Shown here piece by piece: positions 1-11,294 of a DNA stretch of 64,000 bases. The notes under the pieces were generated by a model, which saw only the letters and a list, made by a program, of their open reading frames with translations, ran no database searches and was not told the DNA's origin. The position numbers and the translations under genes were made by a program. Each line of letters opens with the position of its first letter. The first letter of the stretch is position 1. The DNA is from Fallopia convolvulus. Taxonomy: Eukaryota > Streptophyta > Magnoliopsida > Caryophyllales > Polygonaceae. The DNA lies in NCBI GenBank assembly GCA_964016875.1, contig OZ024724.1, positions 39,555,320-39,619,319 on the forward strand, written 5' to 3'.

Positions 1-1090
1 TCATCTTTGTCAAAAGTGTCAACAGAGCTGCAGAGTTGAACAAGCTCCTTGTGGACTGTAATTTCCCCTCCATCTGTATCCACTCAGGCATGTCACAAGA
101 AGAGAGGTTTGTATCTTGGAAGCTTCCTTTTTAGCATGGACATGTTTCCTTGTTCGGTTGGTGATTGGTGTCTATGTTACTTCTATTATAGTATGTTACT
201 ATTATTTGAATCTACTGTAATTGCTTATTGGCTCTAGTATATCCTTAATTTTTTTTACGTAAATCCAGCATGGATCTTTCTATATTGTAATCTTGTAGTC
301 CATGGTACTGTTACTTCTATGTTATTTATTTGTAGGTGTTTGTTGTACATATTGTTTTTGTTTATACTTGTGCTGGTTCTGTACTTTGAAGGGCGTGCCT
401 TAAAAAATAGTGTCATAAGTGGTTCGTTATCATTCTACTTTATGTATTTGCTTGACTAATCATCTGTATATATTACAACATAGGCTTACAAAGTACAAGG
501 GCTTCAAGGAGGGTCACAAGAGGATTCTTGTAGCAACAGATTTAGTGGGCAGGGGAATTGACATTGAGCGTGTCAATATTGTCATCAACTATGACATGCC
601 AGAAAACGCAGATACTTATTTGCACAGGGTAAATTTGAATGTTTCTACAAATTTCCGACTTTCATCTCTTTTGGTAGACATTGCTTATGCTTTTGATATT
701 GGAATCAATATCAGGTTGGTCGAGCTGGTAGGTTTGGCACCAAGGGACTTGCAATTACATTTGTTTCTTCCTCCTCGGACTCTCAAACTCTCAATCAGGT
801 TGGGAACTGGCCATAATTATTTATTCTGCTATCTTTCTCTTGTATATATTTCCAACAACATACCTATATTTTGGTTGCAGGTTCAGGAAAGGTTCGAGGT
901 AGACATCAAGGAGCTCCCTGAGCAGATTGATACTTCTACATACAGTAAGGCTTTTAATCCTTGACATGCTTGTATTATTGGTCTGATTTTTTCCTTGATG
1001 AGTTTTCAAAACAAAATTGCTTTTGGTAGTTGTTATTAGTTAAAAACTTGTTCACGGTTGTTGTTTCTGGTTAATGCAGTGCCATCGTAG
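1..1090 (+). CDS. UAP56: UAP56-type DEAD-box RNA helicase, 3' part (gene runs off the left edge)
   Basis: ATP-dependent RNA helicase of the TREX mRNA-export/splicing complex, acting in the nucleus (family knowledge). Only the C-terminal RecA-like domain is in the window. Exons by GT-AG junctions and protein continuity: 1-106, 484-628, 715-798, 881-944 and 1080-1090, stop TAG at 1088. Visible motifs are HSGMSQEER, motif V (ATDLVGRGIDIERV), motif VI (YLHRVGRAGRFGTKG) and the conserved tail ELPEQIDTSTYMPS. The last exon encodes only the end of the tail, as in plant RH15/RH56. The upstream half (Q motif, Walker A, DECD box) lies outside. Nothing looks broken. The 3' UTR probably reaches about 1430. 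Identification is very secure; which paralogue it is cannot be told. Confidence 0.95.
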
Positions 1091-2654
1091 GAGGTCTCTT
1101 GATCAAAATGTGCATCTTGGAGTATCAGAGAGTGTGTTCGAATGGCTTCTCATGATTTGTCGGATGAGCATTGCTTCTGGAAGCCACATGTTTTGAATGC
1201 CTTTGCACCGTTTGCTTATTTCTGTATTGGATTTATAGTAGCGTTTACGGTAATCTAAAAGTTTGTGCTGCGAGTAGACACAGTTTGTTTATACAATAAT
1301 GTGGACGGGTCTAATGGGGGTTCTGGTAGTGTTCTTTGTTTAGCTTGCCTAGAAGGAAACCAAGCTTTTGAAAGTAGCGTTTGGCCCTGGTGAGGGTAAA
1401 AAAACTGTTCTATTTTTTATGTTAGCACCAAAAATTCCTGTAGTTCTATAAGTTCTTTTTTGGTTCAAATTCTTACCTTGCTAAATTGCTCCACTTGTGG
1501 ATTATTTGGTGTGAGCAAAGCTTTAATAGTTTAAACAGTAGGGTTCAAGTGCATAATGTGCCTAAGGTGTTTAATGAAGAAGACTCGTCCGAGTTGTTAG
1601 AATATGGAGTAGTCGCTTTTGGATTATTTTTATTGCTTATGATGTTCTTCAAGGAATCAAAGTTCACAAAGTCTATACTACAGTTCCATAATTTAAGCCT
1701 TATAACAACAAAACTTTATAACCTCCTTTGTAGTTTAATATAGAAAAATTCCCATTCGAATTAGGTATTGCTTATTTTTTAATGAATGTCTTAATATATT
1801 TCAAAATTTCACTAGTATCATAATGTATTACACCAGTGCCCTTCTAGTACAAAAATGGTTAGTTTTATTTTTCAATATTGTAGCGAGTTTTTAAAGTAAA
1901 ATATAAAGAAGATTCGAATAGAGTTGAAATAGTGTTTTAATATTTTTGAATTTTAAATAGCAAATAAAAATATGAAAAAACTAACCTTTTTTGTGATGAA
2001 AGGACATTAATGGGAAATGTGTAATACCTTGGGAGTAGTACTAGCAGCAATTTGGCAAAATATTAGAGGAATTTCCCTGAAAGTAATTGTATTGTATATG
2101 CTGATTCCTAAGCTCATTCTTCGTTCCCACATATATATGACTAATATGAGTAATTTGTTCCCAAGTCCTCTCTCTCAATCAGAAACTAGAAACTGTTGTC
2201 CATAATCTTGTATGTCATCCAATTTGTTCTTTTTTTAGCTATTGGGCTGGGTTTGATAGATCTCACATAGTAACCTCCATTTTTTGTACAAGGGAGGGTC
2301 TTGTAAAGTAGTAGACACAGAAGAGTAAAGCTGATCAGTAAGCTAAAAAAACTTGATTCACAAGTACCAAAAAGCCACACTACATGAATCACATTTCTCT
2401 CTAAATTCACCCCTTCTGATGAAAAGCTTACAGTTGAAGATAATATTTTAGTCCCACAAACGCAAACTTGTTACCACTAATGTTCTCCTCTGCAAAGCCC
2501 TTTTGCCTTATACATGAAGAACTTGAAAAACAAGGCACAGTCCTTTGAATAAAGCTAATAATATGCATTCCTTAAGCTCAAGTCATAGAATAATGCAAGG
2601 ATTAATGGGTCCTCCTAATCTCTATATAATTGATAGGAATTAAGTTTCCTTGGA
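1091..2654. other. 3' UTR of the helicase and AT-rich intergenic DNA
   Basis: About 1.5 kb with no supported gene. The first 300-350 bases are probably the helicase 3' UTR. The longest open frame (1486-1743, +) has no recognisable domain and AT-rich composition, so I read it as chance. No clear repeat or RNA gene was seen. The end of the stretch should hold the promoter of the polygalacturonase gene; a TATA-like string lies in the sequence tctatataattg near 2620. Confidence 0.5.
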
Positions 2655-2720
2655 ATGATTAAGCAAGCCATTCATATAGTACAACTCTTAGCACATCAAT
2701 ATAACAGCTCTGCTTCAAAG

Positions 2721-4680
2721 ATGCAGGAATGTAGATTCATCCTCTTGGCAATTTGGAGTGTTTCACTTAGCTTGATTATTGTGCCACATCTTGCTTCTGC
2801 AAGATTGCCTACTTCTGTTACAGATGTCACAGAATACGGGGCAATTGGAGACGGCGCAGTTGATGATTCTAGAGTAAATTCCCAGTCAATATCTCTAATC
2901 AATATTGATCTCTATGATATTTATTAATTACTTGTCTTGTTTACAAGGCTTTTCATAGAGCTTGGAGGCATGTATGTGAAGCAGCTCAAGGAAAACCTGT
3001 GTACAAGATTCCAGCTAGAAAAACATTCTTACTTAAGCCAATGAGGTTCCAGGGTCCATGTAAAGCATCAACCATCCATATTCAGGTTCACATTTATTCT
3101 ACAGCTCTTAACTCTCTTTTGTGCATCTTGAAACTTGATCCAATTTCATGTAATCCATTTTTCCTTGTAATTTATTGCTATTCGTAACGGCTTATGCCAT
3201 TCAGTTCATCTATTTCTATTCATAAAATGTATTCAGTTGTTCATTGATTTTGTTTTTGGGGTTTTATGAAGATTTTGGGAAAGGTTGTAGCACCAAGAAG
3301 CATTGATGGATGGCTGAAGTGTAGAGAAAATAGCTGGCTTGTTTTTTCCAACATTCAAGGACTCACAATCACGGGCTCGGGACAATTTGATGGGCAAGGT
3401 TCCATTTGGTGGAACAAGTACTTTCAGCCACCTAGAAGATGCACACAACCAACGGTATGTAACACTAAACATCCCCATCCTCTCCAACTACAGATACAAT
3501 GGCTTGTCAACTATGATGGTACATTACATGGATCAGTATAGGTCTACTTAACTAACTCTGCTTTCAGGCTCTCCATTTCGAGAGATGCTCTGGTCTACAT
3601 TTGAATGGAACAAGGCATTTGAACAGCCCAAGAAACCATATCTCTCTAACATATTGCCAGAACGCCGAACTCTCTCATCTTCGCATAACTGCACCAATGC
3701 ACAGTCCCAACACGGATGGGATCGATGTTTCCCTCTCAAGTCAAATCAAAATCCGTGATTCTTTGATTAGAACTGGTAATATATAATAACAAGTTAGCAT
3801 AGTTTTGGCATCATTTAGCTACCGATAATACTCACACTTGTATTTTATGTGTAGGGGATGATTGTGTTGCTGTGAACCACAACTCATCAAATGTCAACAT
3901 AACTAACACAATATGCGGCCCAGGTCACGGCATAAGGTTGGTAAAAAAAGCATCATATTACTTGCCCAAATGTCAAGAGGAATTAAAGAGATTGTTTATG
4001 TAATTTGACCCTTTGTTGTGTATTATGTGCAGTATTGGAAGTGTAGGGTCATCTAATTTTTTTGAGACAGTAGAGGATGTACTAGTCAGGAATTGTACCT
4101 TCAAGACAGCATTAAATGGCGCAAGGATCAAAACATGGGAGGTACACAACTCAAAATTGGTTCAAGTAACATAGCTTAGGAATGATCTAAGTAAACAATT
4201 GTCTTATGCTTTGTTGTAGGGTGGATCCGGGTTTGCTAGGAGGATTGTGTTTGAAGATATTATACTAGAAAACACTTGGAATCCTATCATAATCAATCAG
4301 CATTACTGTGGTAACAGACACCATTGCAGGAGTAAGGTAAATCAGTAACATTGCAAGACAATAAATAAAAACTTAGTGATGATATCATTTCCTTTCTTCT
4401 CTTTTGTCTTGATCAATGATAATAATACATATTGGTGGTAATGGTGAAGGCATCGGCGGTGAGGATCAGTGACGTGACGTTTAGGAATGTAAGAGGGACC
4501 ACTCGCACTTCGACAGCCATAAACTTGAGCTGCAGCAGGAGTGTTGGATGCAGCAACTTAGCATTCGACAGAATTGACATCGCGGTGTCTGTGCCTGGTA
4601 GAACTCTCCATTCTCACTGTGAGAATGCACATGGATGGTTCTACTCCTCTTCCCCTCATGTTTCTTGCTTGAGGAACTAG
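2721..4680 (+). CDS. Polygalacturonase (pectin-degrading glycoside hydrolase family 28), eight exons
   Basis: Secreted cell-wall enzyme that hydrolyses alpha-1,4-galacturonan in pectin. Exons: 2721-2873, 2948-3085, 3272-3454, 3568-3775, 3855-3936, 4033-4141, 4220-4336, 4450-4680. All junctions are GT-AG and in phase; the product is 406 aa, normal for plant GH28. The start at 2721 gives a clean signal peptide (hydrophobic run ending HLASA); an in-frame ATG at 2655 would add 22 residues before it and is less likely. All four GH28 signatures are present in order: NTDGIDV, GDDC, GPGHGISIGS and RIKTWEG, so the catalytic Asp residues, His and the Arg/Lys pair are intact. YGAIGDGAVDD is the usual N-terminal start of the beta-helix. 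Endo versus exo mode cannot be decided. Looks functional. Confidence 0.93.
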
Positions 4681-4883
4681 CGCTTGTCCTCTTCCGAATC
4701 CAGGATGTGATATGGTTATGAAAGATGATTTGGATTGTGGTTTGGTTACTCTTTTGTACTTTAGTTTTGTGCTGGTTATTGTTCACAATAACTGTCTGCT
4801 TTTGTGAGGTTATGCTGTGTGTGACATTGGTTTGTTTTTGATTGTTTTCCTTTGAAGTGATGATATTTGGAGGTCTTTGTAAG

Positions 4884-5495
4884 CAGGCCCGTCTATTAGG
4901 CGGTTCAAGTGGTTCTCTAGAACAGGGCCCCAAAATCTAAAGGGCCCAATATATTACAGAAAGGGTACTACATTTACTAGAAAATAAGATAGTCTAGCTG
5001 GTAAAGTAGTTGCTCCTCTTTGAAAAGGTCTTGAGTTCGACTTCGGCCCTCCCCGCAAAACTTCTTTTTTATCTCCAAGCGGGCCCAGTCTCTCCCCCTT
5101 CCCCTGCTTTTCTTTTTTATTTTTAAAAACTCAAGCCCTACTTTTTCATTCGTGTACACAGACAACACATTACATCCTTTATTTTGTTTTATAATTCACC
5201 TCATTGTTTATGTCTGACTAATTCAAGAGATAAATTTAAATCCTCATACCTAAATAATATTATTATATATCAATTGCATGTATTACATTATTTAGTAGTT
5301 AAAGTTTAGTCAACATTGTTTACAAAATTAATTAGAATAAAAACAATTAGCTTATTTTCTAGTTAGTGCATGTCATATAATAAGGACATCTATTTTATTC
5401 ATGATAATTTAGAATTTAATAAAATATTATTGTTTTTATTAGGGGCCTAAATCTTGTATTAGAACAGGGCCTCCAAAAATGTTGAGACGACCCTG
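4884..5495. mobile_element. Non-autonomous hAT element (612 bp) with 8-bp target duplication
   Basis: The ends are imperfect inverted repeats: CAGGCCCGTCT on the left, CAGGGTCGTCT read inward from the right. They are flanked by near-identical 8-bp sites, tttgtaag (4876-4883) and tttataag (5496-5503), as expected of hAT insertion. Inside, GGGCCCC-rich subterminal motifs occur at both ends (agaacagggcc near 4918 and 5461). There is no transposase frame. It lies about 200 bp downstream of the polygalacturonase stop, so it may affect that gene's 3' end. TIR, TSD length and subterminal repeats agree, so the class call is fairly firm. Confidence 0.7.
4985..5115 (+). repeat. tRNA-like (SINE-type) module inside the hAT element
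   Basis: A box-A-like string TAGTCTAGCTGG (4990-5001) is followed about 33 bases later by a box-B-like AGTTCGACTTC (5034-5044). This is the spacing of an internal RNA polymerase III promoter in tRNA-derived SINEs. Box A fits the loose TRGYNNARNNGG form; box B departs from RGTTCRANNCC at its penultimate base. It does not fold as a complete tRNA. A run of T follows near 5065 and again near 5110. It could be a SINE captured by the hAT element or a chance tRNA-like stretch. Confidence 0.4.
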
Positions 5496-6360
5496 TTTAT
5501 AAGCTGCAAACTATACAGGAATTTGGCACTGTTGACTTGTAGCTAATAAATTTCTAAAGTCTTAAATGAAGAGGCAAAAAAAAAAAAAAAGAACTATTGA
5601 GTTTTTGTTCATGATGGATTGTACAAAGTATACATAAATTTTGTCAATATATTCTTTATATTTATCTTTTTTTGGGTCGAATTTTAGAGTTATCTTGTAT
5701 GTGACTATCATGACCCATTTGAACTCTCTATAAACCTAAAATCTCAACTCAATTGAGTCAATCACTTGGTAGATGCCTTCAGGCATTTGGTTCGGCTGTT
5801 GGGCCTTTGGGTTAGTACTCTGAGATCATCGTTTTGAATCTCTCGGTCATCTATATTGGATGCTCTAGACGAGCTTAAGTAGTACTTGTGGCGACCCTAA
5901 TCCTTACCTTATCAAAAAAAATAATATCGTAGATTGTTCTAAATCTTAATTTTGGAAACATAGTCAATTTCGTTGAAAATTTCATAACAAAAAAAATAAA
6001 TTTAAATATGACAATATTGTTGTGGAATTTTGGAGAATATTTATGAAATTCAATCAGATTTTCTTGATGATATTACACTGATTTGTACATTTTATTTATA
6101 TAGAGGGATGGAAAAAATTGTGGAAAACCGAATAATTATACAATATTTGCCTTATGTAATACGTTGGGATTATTTAGCTAAATTTTTTGATTTGATCTTG
6201 TCGTATATATAAGGTTAAAAAATTAAAAGACTGCAAGGGTTGTGACACCATATGACTATCAAGCAGTATAAAAACAAAATACATATGATATAAAAAGATA
6301 AATAATTCACCCTTAATTATCACTTCACAAATATGAAATTCTTCTTTTGATTTAGGGAAT
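5496..6360. other. AT-rich intergenic DNA with a second SINE-like stretch (about 5761-5925)
   Basis: No gene is supported. At about 5761-5925 there is a GC-richer block with a box-B-like GTTTTGAATCTC (near 5831) and a run of A after ccttatc at its end (5916-5924). This resembles the 3' end of a plant tRNA-derived SINE. Box A is weak and no target duplication was found, so the SINE call is tentative. The remainder is AT-rich with no recognisable repeat. Confidence 0.3.
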
Positions 6361-6400
6361 TATAAAAAACCGAATCGGGTCAGGCAATCCGGACCCGGAG

Positions 6401-7339
6401 TATTTAAATTCAATCAGCAAAACAAAACAGTTCCCCACACATTTGCGGGCCGCTGCCGCCATACCTGAGAGTGAGACGACCCTAAACCCTTCACTCCCTT
6501 TCCATTTCTCATGTTAGCCTTCAAATTTGCAGCTTACAGGCTACTACAACGGTTTAACAGGTTTTTTACTTTCACTTTGAAACTTGGTTTCTAGGGTTTT
6601 TTGAATTCTGTCTTTGCCATATATGTTTAATCTTTTGTATTGCTGACCTTTCTCATGATATTTAGCAGCTAGGGTAATTAAGAATTTCCAACTTTGTAAT
6701 ATGTGTCTATGAACCTGAAATTGTCTTGATGCTACAGAATAATTAATTTTTGAAATTTGAAGGGATCAATTTGGAGTTATTTTGAGGTGATTCTTCTATT
6801 TGCTTCATCCATCCCCTAATCATTATTGTTTTCTCTTGCTTTCTTGTCAACTTTATATGCCAAGCTAGAAATTGCTTCCTATTGTTCTACAGTGAATCTA
6901 GGTTATGCAACTTCCTGCTGTTGTTGTTTGTAATAATTGCACCATTGAGATTTGAACAGAAATTTATTTCTGGAACATGGATTGTTTTTTTAGGTTTTTG
7001 TACTCCAACTGTCTTTCTAGTTTATGCTTAATTCTTTCATTCAAGATTGCGCTGCATTGTAGATTATCCTACATAATAATAACTCTTTGAGGAATTGCAT
7101 TTTTTGGTAATCTTTATTGCTTCTGATGCACATTTAAGATTTAAAAATCACCCTTATCTGTTTTATGCTTAACAGCACAAACCAATTTTGCCTTGTGAGA
7201 TGCACCTTTACAAATGTAGTTCAGCTTCTTATGTCCTGCTCTTTCTATACCAAATGGCTACACAGGTCTTGAATAAGGTATTTTACTGGGCAGGCAATTC
7301 AAGACCACCCTCAAGAATTGCTCTTTAGCTCTGAACGAA
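6401..7339 (+). promoter_or_regulatory. Core promoter, 5' leader and leader intron of the NSUN6-type gene
   Basis: A TATA-like TATTTAAAT (6401-6409) precedes a GC-richer leader. A good donor (ACAG|GTTTTT at 6561) and an acceptor (CACAG at 7261-7265) suggest a 5'-UTR intron of about 705 bases, which would explain the long T-rich non-coding stretch before the ATG at 7340. No transcript evidence is available; this is inferred from splice signals and composition. Confidence 0.45.
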
Positions 7340-8905
7340 ATGTCTCCACCCATGATTAATGATTTAGATCGGTATTCATATAACCCAACTCTGATTTGGA
7401 ATCCTGAGGTTGAAGGCTACTTTGTCAAAGCATATGGTGCTGACCATTTTGGTCGCATCTCTAAAGCCCTCACACGCCCATCTTGCTACTCTTGCATCCG
7501 TGTCAATACCCTCAAAACAACCCGTGATTCTGTCATGCAGAAGCTTCTAGATATGGTAAAGGAAACTAGACTCAATGTTGATTTAGAAAGTGTTGTTGTC
7601 AAGTGCCCAATACCCGAATTAGACTATGTTGTGTTTGTTCATGGTTCTGGGCCCCACAAAATTGATTACAAGCCCATGCCCGGTAAGCCCTTGAAAGAGG
7701 TAATTGTGAGTAGAAAATGTGCTGAGGCGGTTCTACGTGGTGCTCAAATATTCGTACCCGGTGTTTTGGCTTGTAGCTCGCGTGTTGAGAAAGGCGATGT
7801 AGTAGCGGTTTCTGTTGGAATTGAGCAACGTGAAGGCGACAGTAAATGGGGAACTGGGATAACTCGTGGGATTATTCTCCAAGGCTTGGAAACTGACGCT
7901 CACTACTTCCAAAGAAAGGGCTTGTATATTGGACAAGGTACCACAATGTTGTCTAGAGCTGGGATTTTCCGTGCTTTGCAGGGAGTTGCTATATGTATGA
8001 ACAACCGAGTGTATGATTTGCCATCTTTTAATGATGTGCTTGAGGGCGAGATATTCTTACAGAATTTACCAAGTATTATTACTGCACATGTCCTGGATCC
8101 TCAAAAGGGTGAGAGGGTTATTGACATGTGTGCTGCTCCTGGTGGGAAAACGACTGCAATTGCAATGCGCATGGAGGACGATGGAGTTGTTGTTGCTGTG
8201 GATAGGTCTCATAATAAGGTTCAGGGAATTAGAGACTTAGCTGATGAAATGGGATTCAAATCAATTGTCGCATACAAATTAGACGCTCTTAAATCCGTTT
8301 CCTTGGAAAGCGAAGAAACTCTCGTGTCCATGCCACTGGCGTTGTTAAGTATTGATGCTGAAAAGGAAGAAGTACCATGTGAAAATGTGAAAGCCAAACA
8401 GAGACTAAAAAACGGGCCTGGGAAGAACCAAGTGAGCGGTGCTAGAGTAGAGAAATCGAAAGGATTTCCAGCCAACAGTTTTGACCGTGTTCTTCTTGAC
8501 GCTCCTTGTTCGGCTCTTGGCCTAAGGCCTCGTTTGTTTGCAGGGGAGGAAACGCTGCAATCGTTAAGGAATCATGGGAGGTATCAAAGGAGGATGCTTG
8601 ATCAGGCTGTGCAGTTGGTTCGCCCAGGTGGAGTTATTGTTTACTCGACATGTACCATAAATCCCGGTGAAAACGAAGCGCTGGTTCGTTATGCATTGGA
8701 TACGTATAAGTTTTTGTCTTTAGCCCCACAATGTCCTAAAGTAGGAGGACCGGGTTTGGTTGGAAGCTTTGAATTTGCTGATGGGTGTGTTGAAGAATGG
8801 CTTAAACCGGGTGAAGAAGAATTCGTTCAGAGGTTTGATCCTTCTTCATTGGACACCATTGGCTTTTTCATAGCCAAGTTTAATGTTGGATCCAAAGATG
8901 CGTGA
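7340..8905 (+). CDS. NSUN6: NSUN6-type RNA (cytosine-5) methyltransferase with PUA domain
   Basis: S-adenosylmethionine-dependent m5C methyltransferase of the NOL1/NOP2/Sun family; the animal NSUN6 modifies C72 of some tRNAs (family knowledge). It is 521 aa in one coding exon. An N-terminal part (1-100) is followed by a PUA domain (about 105-205, including VLRGAQIFVPGV) and the Rossmann catalytic domain (about 235-515). SAM motif CAAPGGKT is at 264-271, motif IV DAPC has Cys390 and motif VI STCTI has Cys438, so both catalytic cysteines are present. The C-terminus SIGFF-like stretch (TIGFFIAKF) matches NSUN6. A lysine/glutamate-rich insert of about 55 residues (320-375) precedes motif IV. Intact and probably functional. 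Confidence 0.92.
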   Translation: MSPPMINDLDRYSYNPTLIWNPEVEGYFVKAYGADHFGRISKALTRPSCYSCIRVNTLKTTRDSVMQKLLDMVKETRLNVDLESVVVKCPIPELDYVVFVHGSGPHKIDYKPMPGKPLKEVIVSRKCAEAVLRGAQIFVPGVLACSSRVEKGDVVAVSVGIEQREGDSKWGTGITRGIILQGLETDAHYFQRKGLYIGQGTTMLSRAGIFRALQGVAICMNNRVYDLPSFNDVLEGEIFLQNLPSIITAHVLDPQKGERVIDMCAAPGGKTTAIAMRMEDDGVVVAVDRSHNKVQGIRDLADEMGFKSIVAYKLDALKSVSLESEETLVSMPLALLSIDAEKEEVPCENVKAKQRLKNGPGKNQVSGARVEKSKGFPANSFDRVLLDAPCSALGLRPRLFAGEETLQSLRNHGRYQRRMLDQAVQLVRPGGVIVYSTCTINPGENEALVRYALDTYKFLSLAPQCPKVGGPGLVGSFEFADGCVEEWLKPGEEEFVQRFDPSSLDTIGFFIAKFNVGSKDA

Positions 8906-9429
8906 CTTCTTTAGACCTGCCTGCCTTTCCAGTTTAAATGGAACTTCGTTGAGAAGTTTCTTTTCTTCTATCACTTGATAAGTTGGCAAGTGAGTTAGAA
9001 ATTTTGGGATGTTATTTCTGTTAGTACGTCCCATTCTTGTAGTTTTAGTTATTTGTTGTTCAGTTTGTAAAACTACATATTTGAGCTCTACAACTACAAA
9101 TCTTGAGTTATCATTCTTCTCTGCATCCTTATTACTTGACTCTCTTTCATACAGAAAAATACTTCTTCGCCCGATCTTTCTGCAGTCCATTTTGTAAAGT
9201 CTGAAGATGTGCTTGTAAACTCAACCCCGCAAGTTATTACTGATTTTGCGGGCCCTGCCACGTAAGAACGTTCAAAACACCGTATAAGAAAACAAGGACT
9301 CCCTAGTTAGAGAAAACAAGTATCTAAATAGTATTTTGAACTCAAACAGTTGAAGAAATTAAAAGTTCAGTATCCGGATATCTACACATGTAAAATTTCT
9401 CCGGGAAAAAAACGCTCTCAAACGGTGGA
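8906..9429. other. 3' UTR of the NSUN6-type gene and short spacer
   Basis: Non-coding. The first 250-300 bases are probably 3' UTR. The frames here overlap the preceding gene or are short; none has a domain. The stretch runs directly into a LINE ORF1 fragment. Confidence 0.5.
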
Positions 9430-10060
9430 GGGGGATGGAATGCTGATGGGCGGCGTAGTAAAGGATAGGCCACCGAGTGACCCTCCGGATCCTAAGTCGT
9501 CTTGGAAGGATATCGTGGTGGTTGGTGGGGTGCTCCAACCAAAGACCACCATTGACGAAGAATTCCTTAATGGTAAAATTCAAGTACACTTTTCGGATGG
9601 GGAGGAGGGAGATCCCTCCATTTCTATCGCGGAGGATGGAGGCCCTTGCCACCGTTTGGAAGTGGCCGGTTGTTGTCAAGTTACTTGGTAGCCTAATTGC
9701 TTTTCAAATAATGGAGAAGAAGATCTGTGATATGTGGCCATCAAACCAAAGATACCAAATCATTGATCTCACGAATGGATGCTCTACCTCGTTCGTTTTT
9801 GCAAAGAAGAAGAATATCTATCGGCCCTCACTGATGGTCCTTGGACGATCTTTGGATGATGCCTGTGTGTCAGGAGTTGGAATCCGAAGTTCCGGACTAT
9901 AGAACCAATCAAGACTGCCCCAACTTGGATCCGACCTGTCACCTGTCCACTAAGACACTTTACTAGCTATTTTACTCACAATATGCATTCTGCCCGAAGT
10001 GCATTTGGTAAAACCGAGCACCCATGTGACCATGTATATCAATAATCAAGCATCCTTCTC
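9430..10060 (+). pseudogene. LINE-1 ORF1 (gag-like, DUF4283) fragment, frameshifted
   Basis: Reading + frames in succession gives a plant L1 ORF1 N-terminal part. An acidic leader (SSWKDIVVVGG, DGEEGDPSISIAE) is followed after a frameshift near 9630 by WPVVVKLLGSLIAFQIMEKK. After another shift near 9810 comes LTDGPWTIFG, then a stop, then RSWNPKFRTIEPIKTAPTWIR. This order (VVKLLG, DGPW, WNPxF, WIR) is the DUF4283 core. At least two frameshifts and a stop, no ORF2 and no poly(A) tail show a dead 5' fragment. It lies between the methyltransferase and folate genes. Confidence 0.65.
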
Positions 10061-10760
10061 CAACTGCTCTATTCAATCTCTTTCATAAATGAAATTTGCA
10101 GATTGAGGCGGAAAGTCTTTTGAAGCTCGAAATCACAGCTCAGCAAATGTATACAGGTTAGCCCATCTTTGTTCATATCACACTTTTATTGAACAAAATT
10201 ATACGGTTTATAATCTTCCTTTCTCCCCCTTCTATTCAAATGCCAAACAGTTCGGAGATACAATTGTCACAAATTATATACAGTGTAGCTCTGCATTCGA
10301 AAACTCAAACAAGGAGGATTATGTTACCGAGAAGTTTTTCCAATCTTTTATAGCTGGTATAAAGTTCTCTCTATCTCGTTCCTTACTAGTTTCTGCTTCT
10401 GAATAGAGGCTATTCTTTCTTACTATTTTCTTCACTTCAGTTTCCGATCTGCAGACCATGCCCTGGTTTCCGAAGCGAAGATCTCCACCACGCAAGTTTT
10501 ATCAGAGCCGAGAATAAGTAGCATGACTCTGTATGACGTCACCAAGGCTCGAAGCCAATTACCAGGTCCGGAAGAAGGTTCGAGAGGTAGGTTTGAGTTG
10601 GGAAGCTGTATGGATTGCCTGGTGAGGGGGTTGGAGACGCAGAGGACGGGTCTGGATGAATCCGTGAAAGTGGAGAGTACGAGTCCATTGCTGGAAGCCA
10701 GGATACGATGGATCTGGTCTTTTGATAGGGAAATAGAGGCATGATCAAATTAAGATTATA
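10061..10760 (+). other. Possible exon remnants of an unidentified gene
   Basis: Three stretches look exon-like: 10101-10157 (after CAG, ending ACAG|GTTAG), about 10250-10357 (open frame FGDTIVTNYIQ..., ending GCTG|GTATAA) and 10441-10744 (open frame ending FDREIEA and a TGA). Splice signals are plausible, but the phase between the first and second does not carry the same frame. I recognise no family. This may be a broken gene tail or chance; a minus-strand frame over 10539-10748 is also uninformative. Confidence 0.2.
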
Positions 10761-11294
10761 AATGTAGAAGATCTTCTAAATATTTGGCACTGATTGTTGC
10801 TACCTTTGTATATAACTCTTCCCATGGTCAAATTAAGCTTGAAATTAAATTCCAAGGCGGCCCTTAAAATATAAAGTGATACTATTCACAGCTACAAACT
10901 GCTGATACAAGCTCTCCAACCATGGCAGAGTAGCTCGATCTCCCTTGATCTCTTCCCTTCCTTGCAGTTGATGTGACCTAGCAGCGAGCGGGTTCCTGGA
11001 AACTGCAAAATAACACCCTACATGTCAACTTAAACTTTGAATTCAAGCTCGATCACGAACAGAGTGATCAAGGTGTACCTTCTATTTTAGGCTGACAAGA
11101 AAATCCCATGCCTGCCTTGCACACCTCACTGCATACGTAATTCCATATGCTATAATCTACACTTTTGGCAATCAAAAAGACTGATGCCTGGGTATCAAAC
11201 GCTATTCCACACTGTCAAACCTATTTACGTACTTGAAAAGAGATTATATAATCATGTAAAGATTCAACCGAGGAGATGGTGGAGTGGCAGGATT
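10761..11294. other. Spacer and 3' UTR of the FolD-type gene
   Basis: No gene is supported. Sequence within a few hundred bases below 11295 should be the 3' UTR of the minus-strand FolD gene. No distinct repeat was recognised. Confidence 0.4.

Noticed and set aside
1486..1743. Small gene of 85 aa downstream of the helicase
   Set aside because: AT-rich, no domain, no clear promoter or splice context; typical of chance frames in plant spacers.
4990..5044. A tRNA gene
   Set aside because: Box A and box B are roughly right but there is no acceptor stem or full cloverleaf; better read as a SINE-like module.
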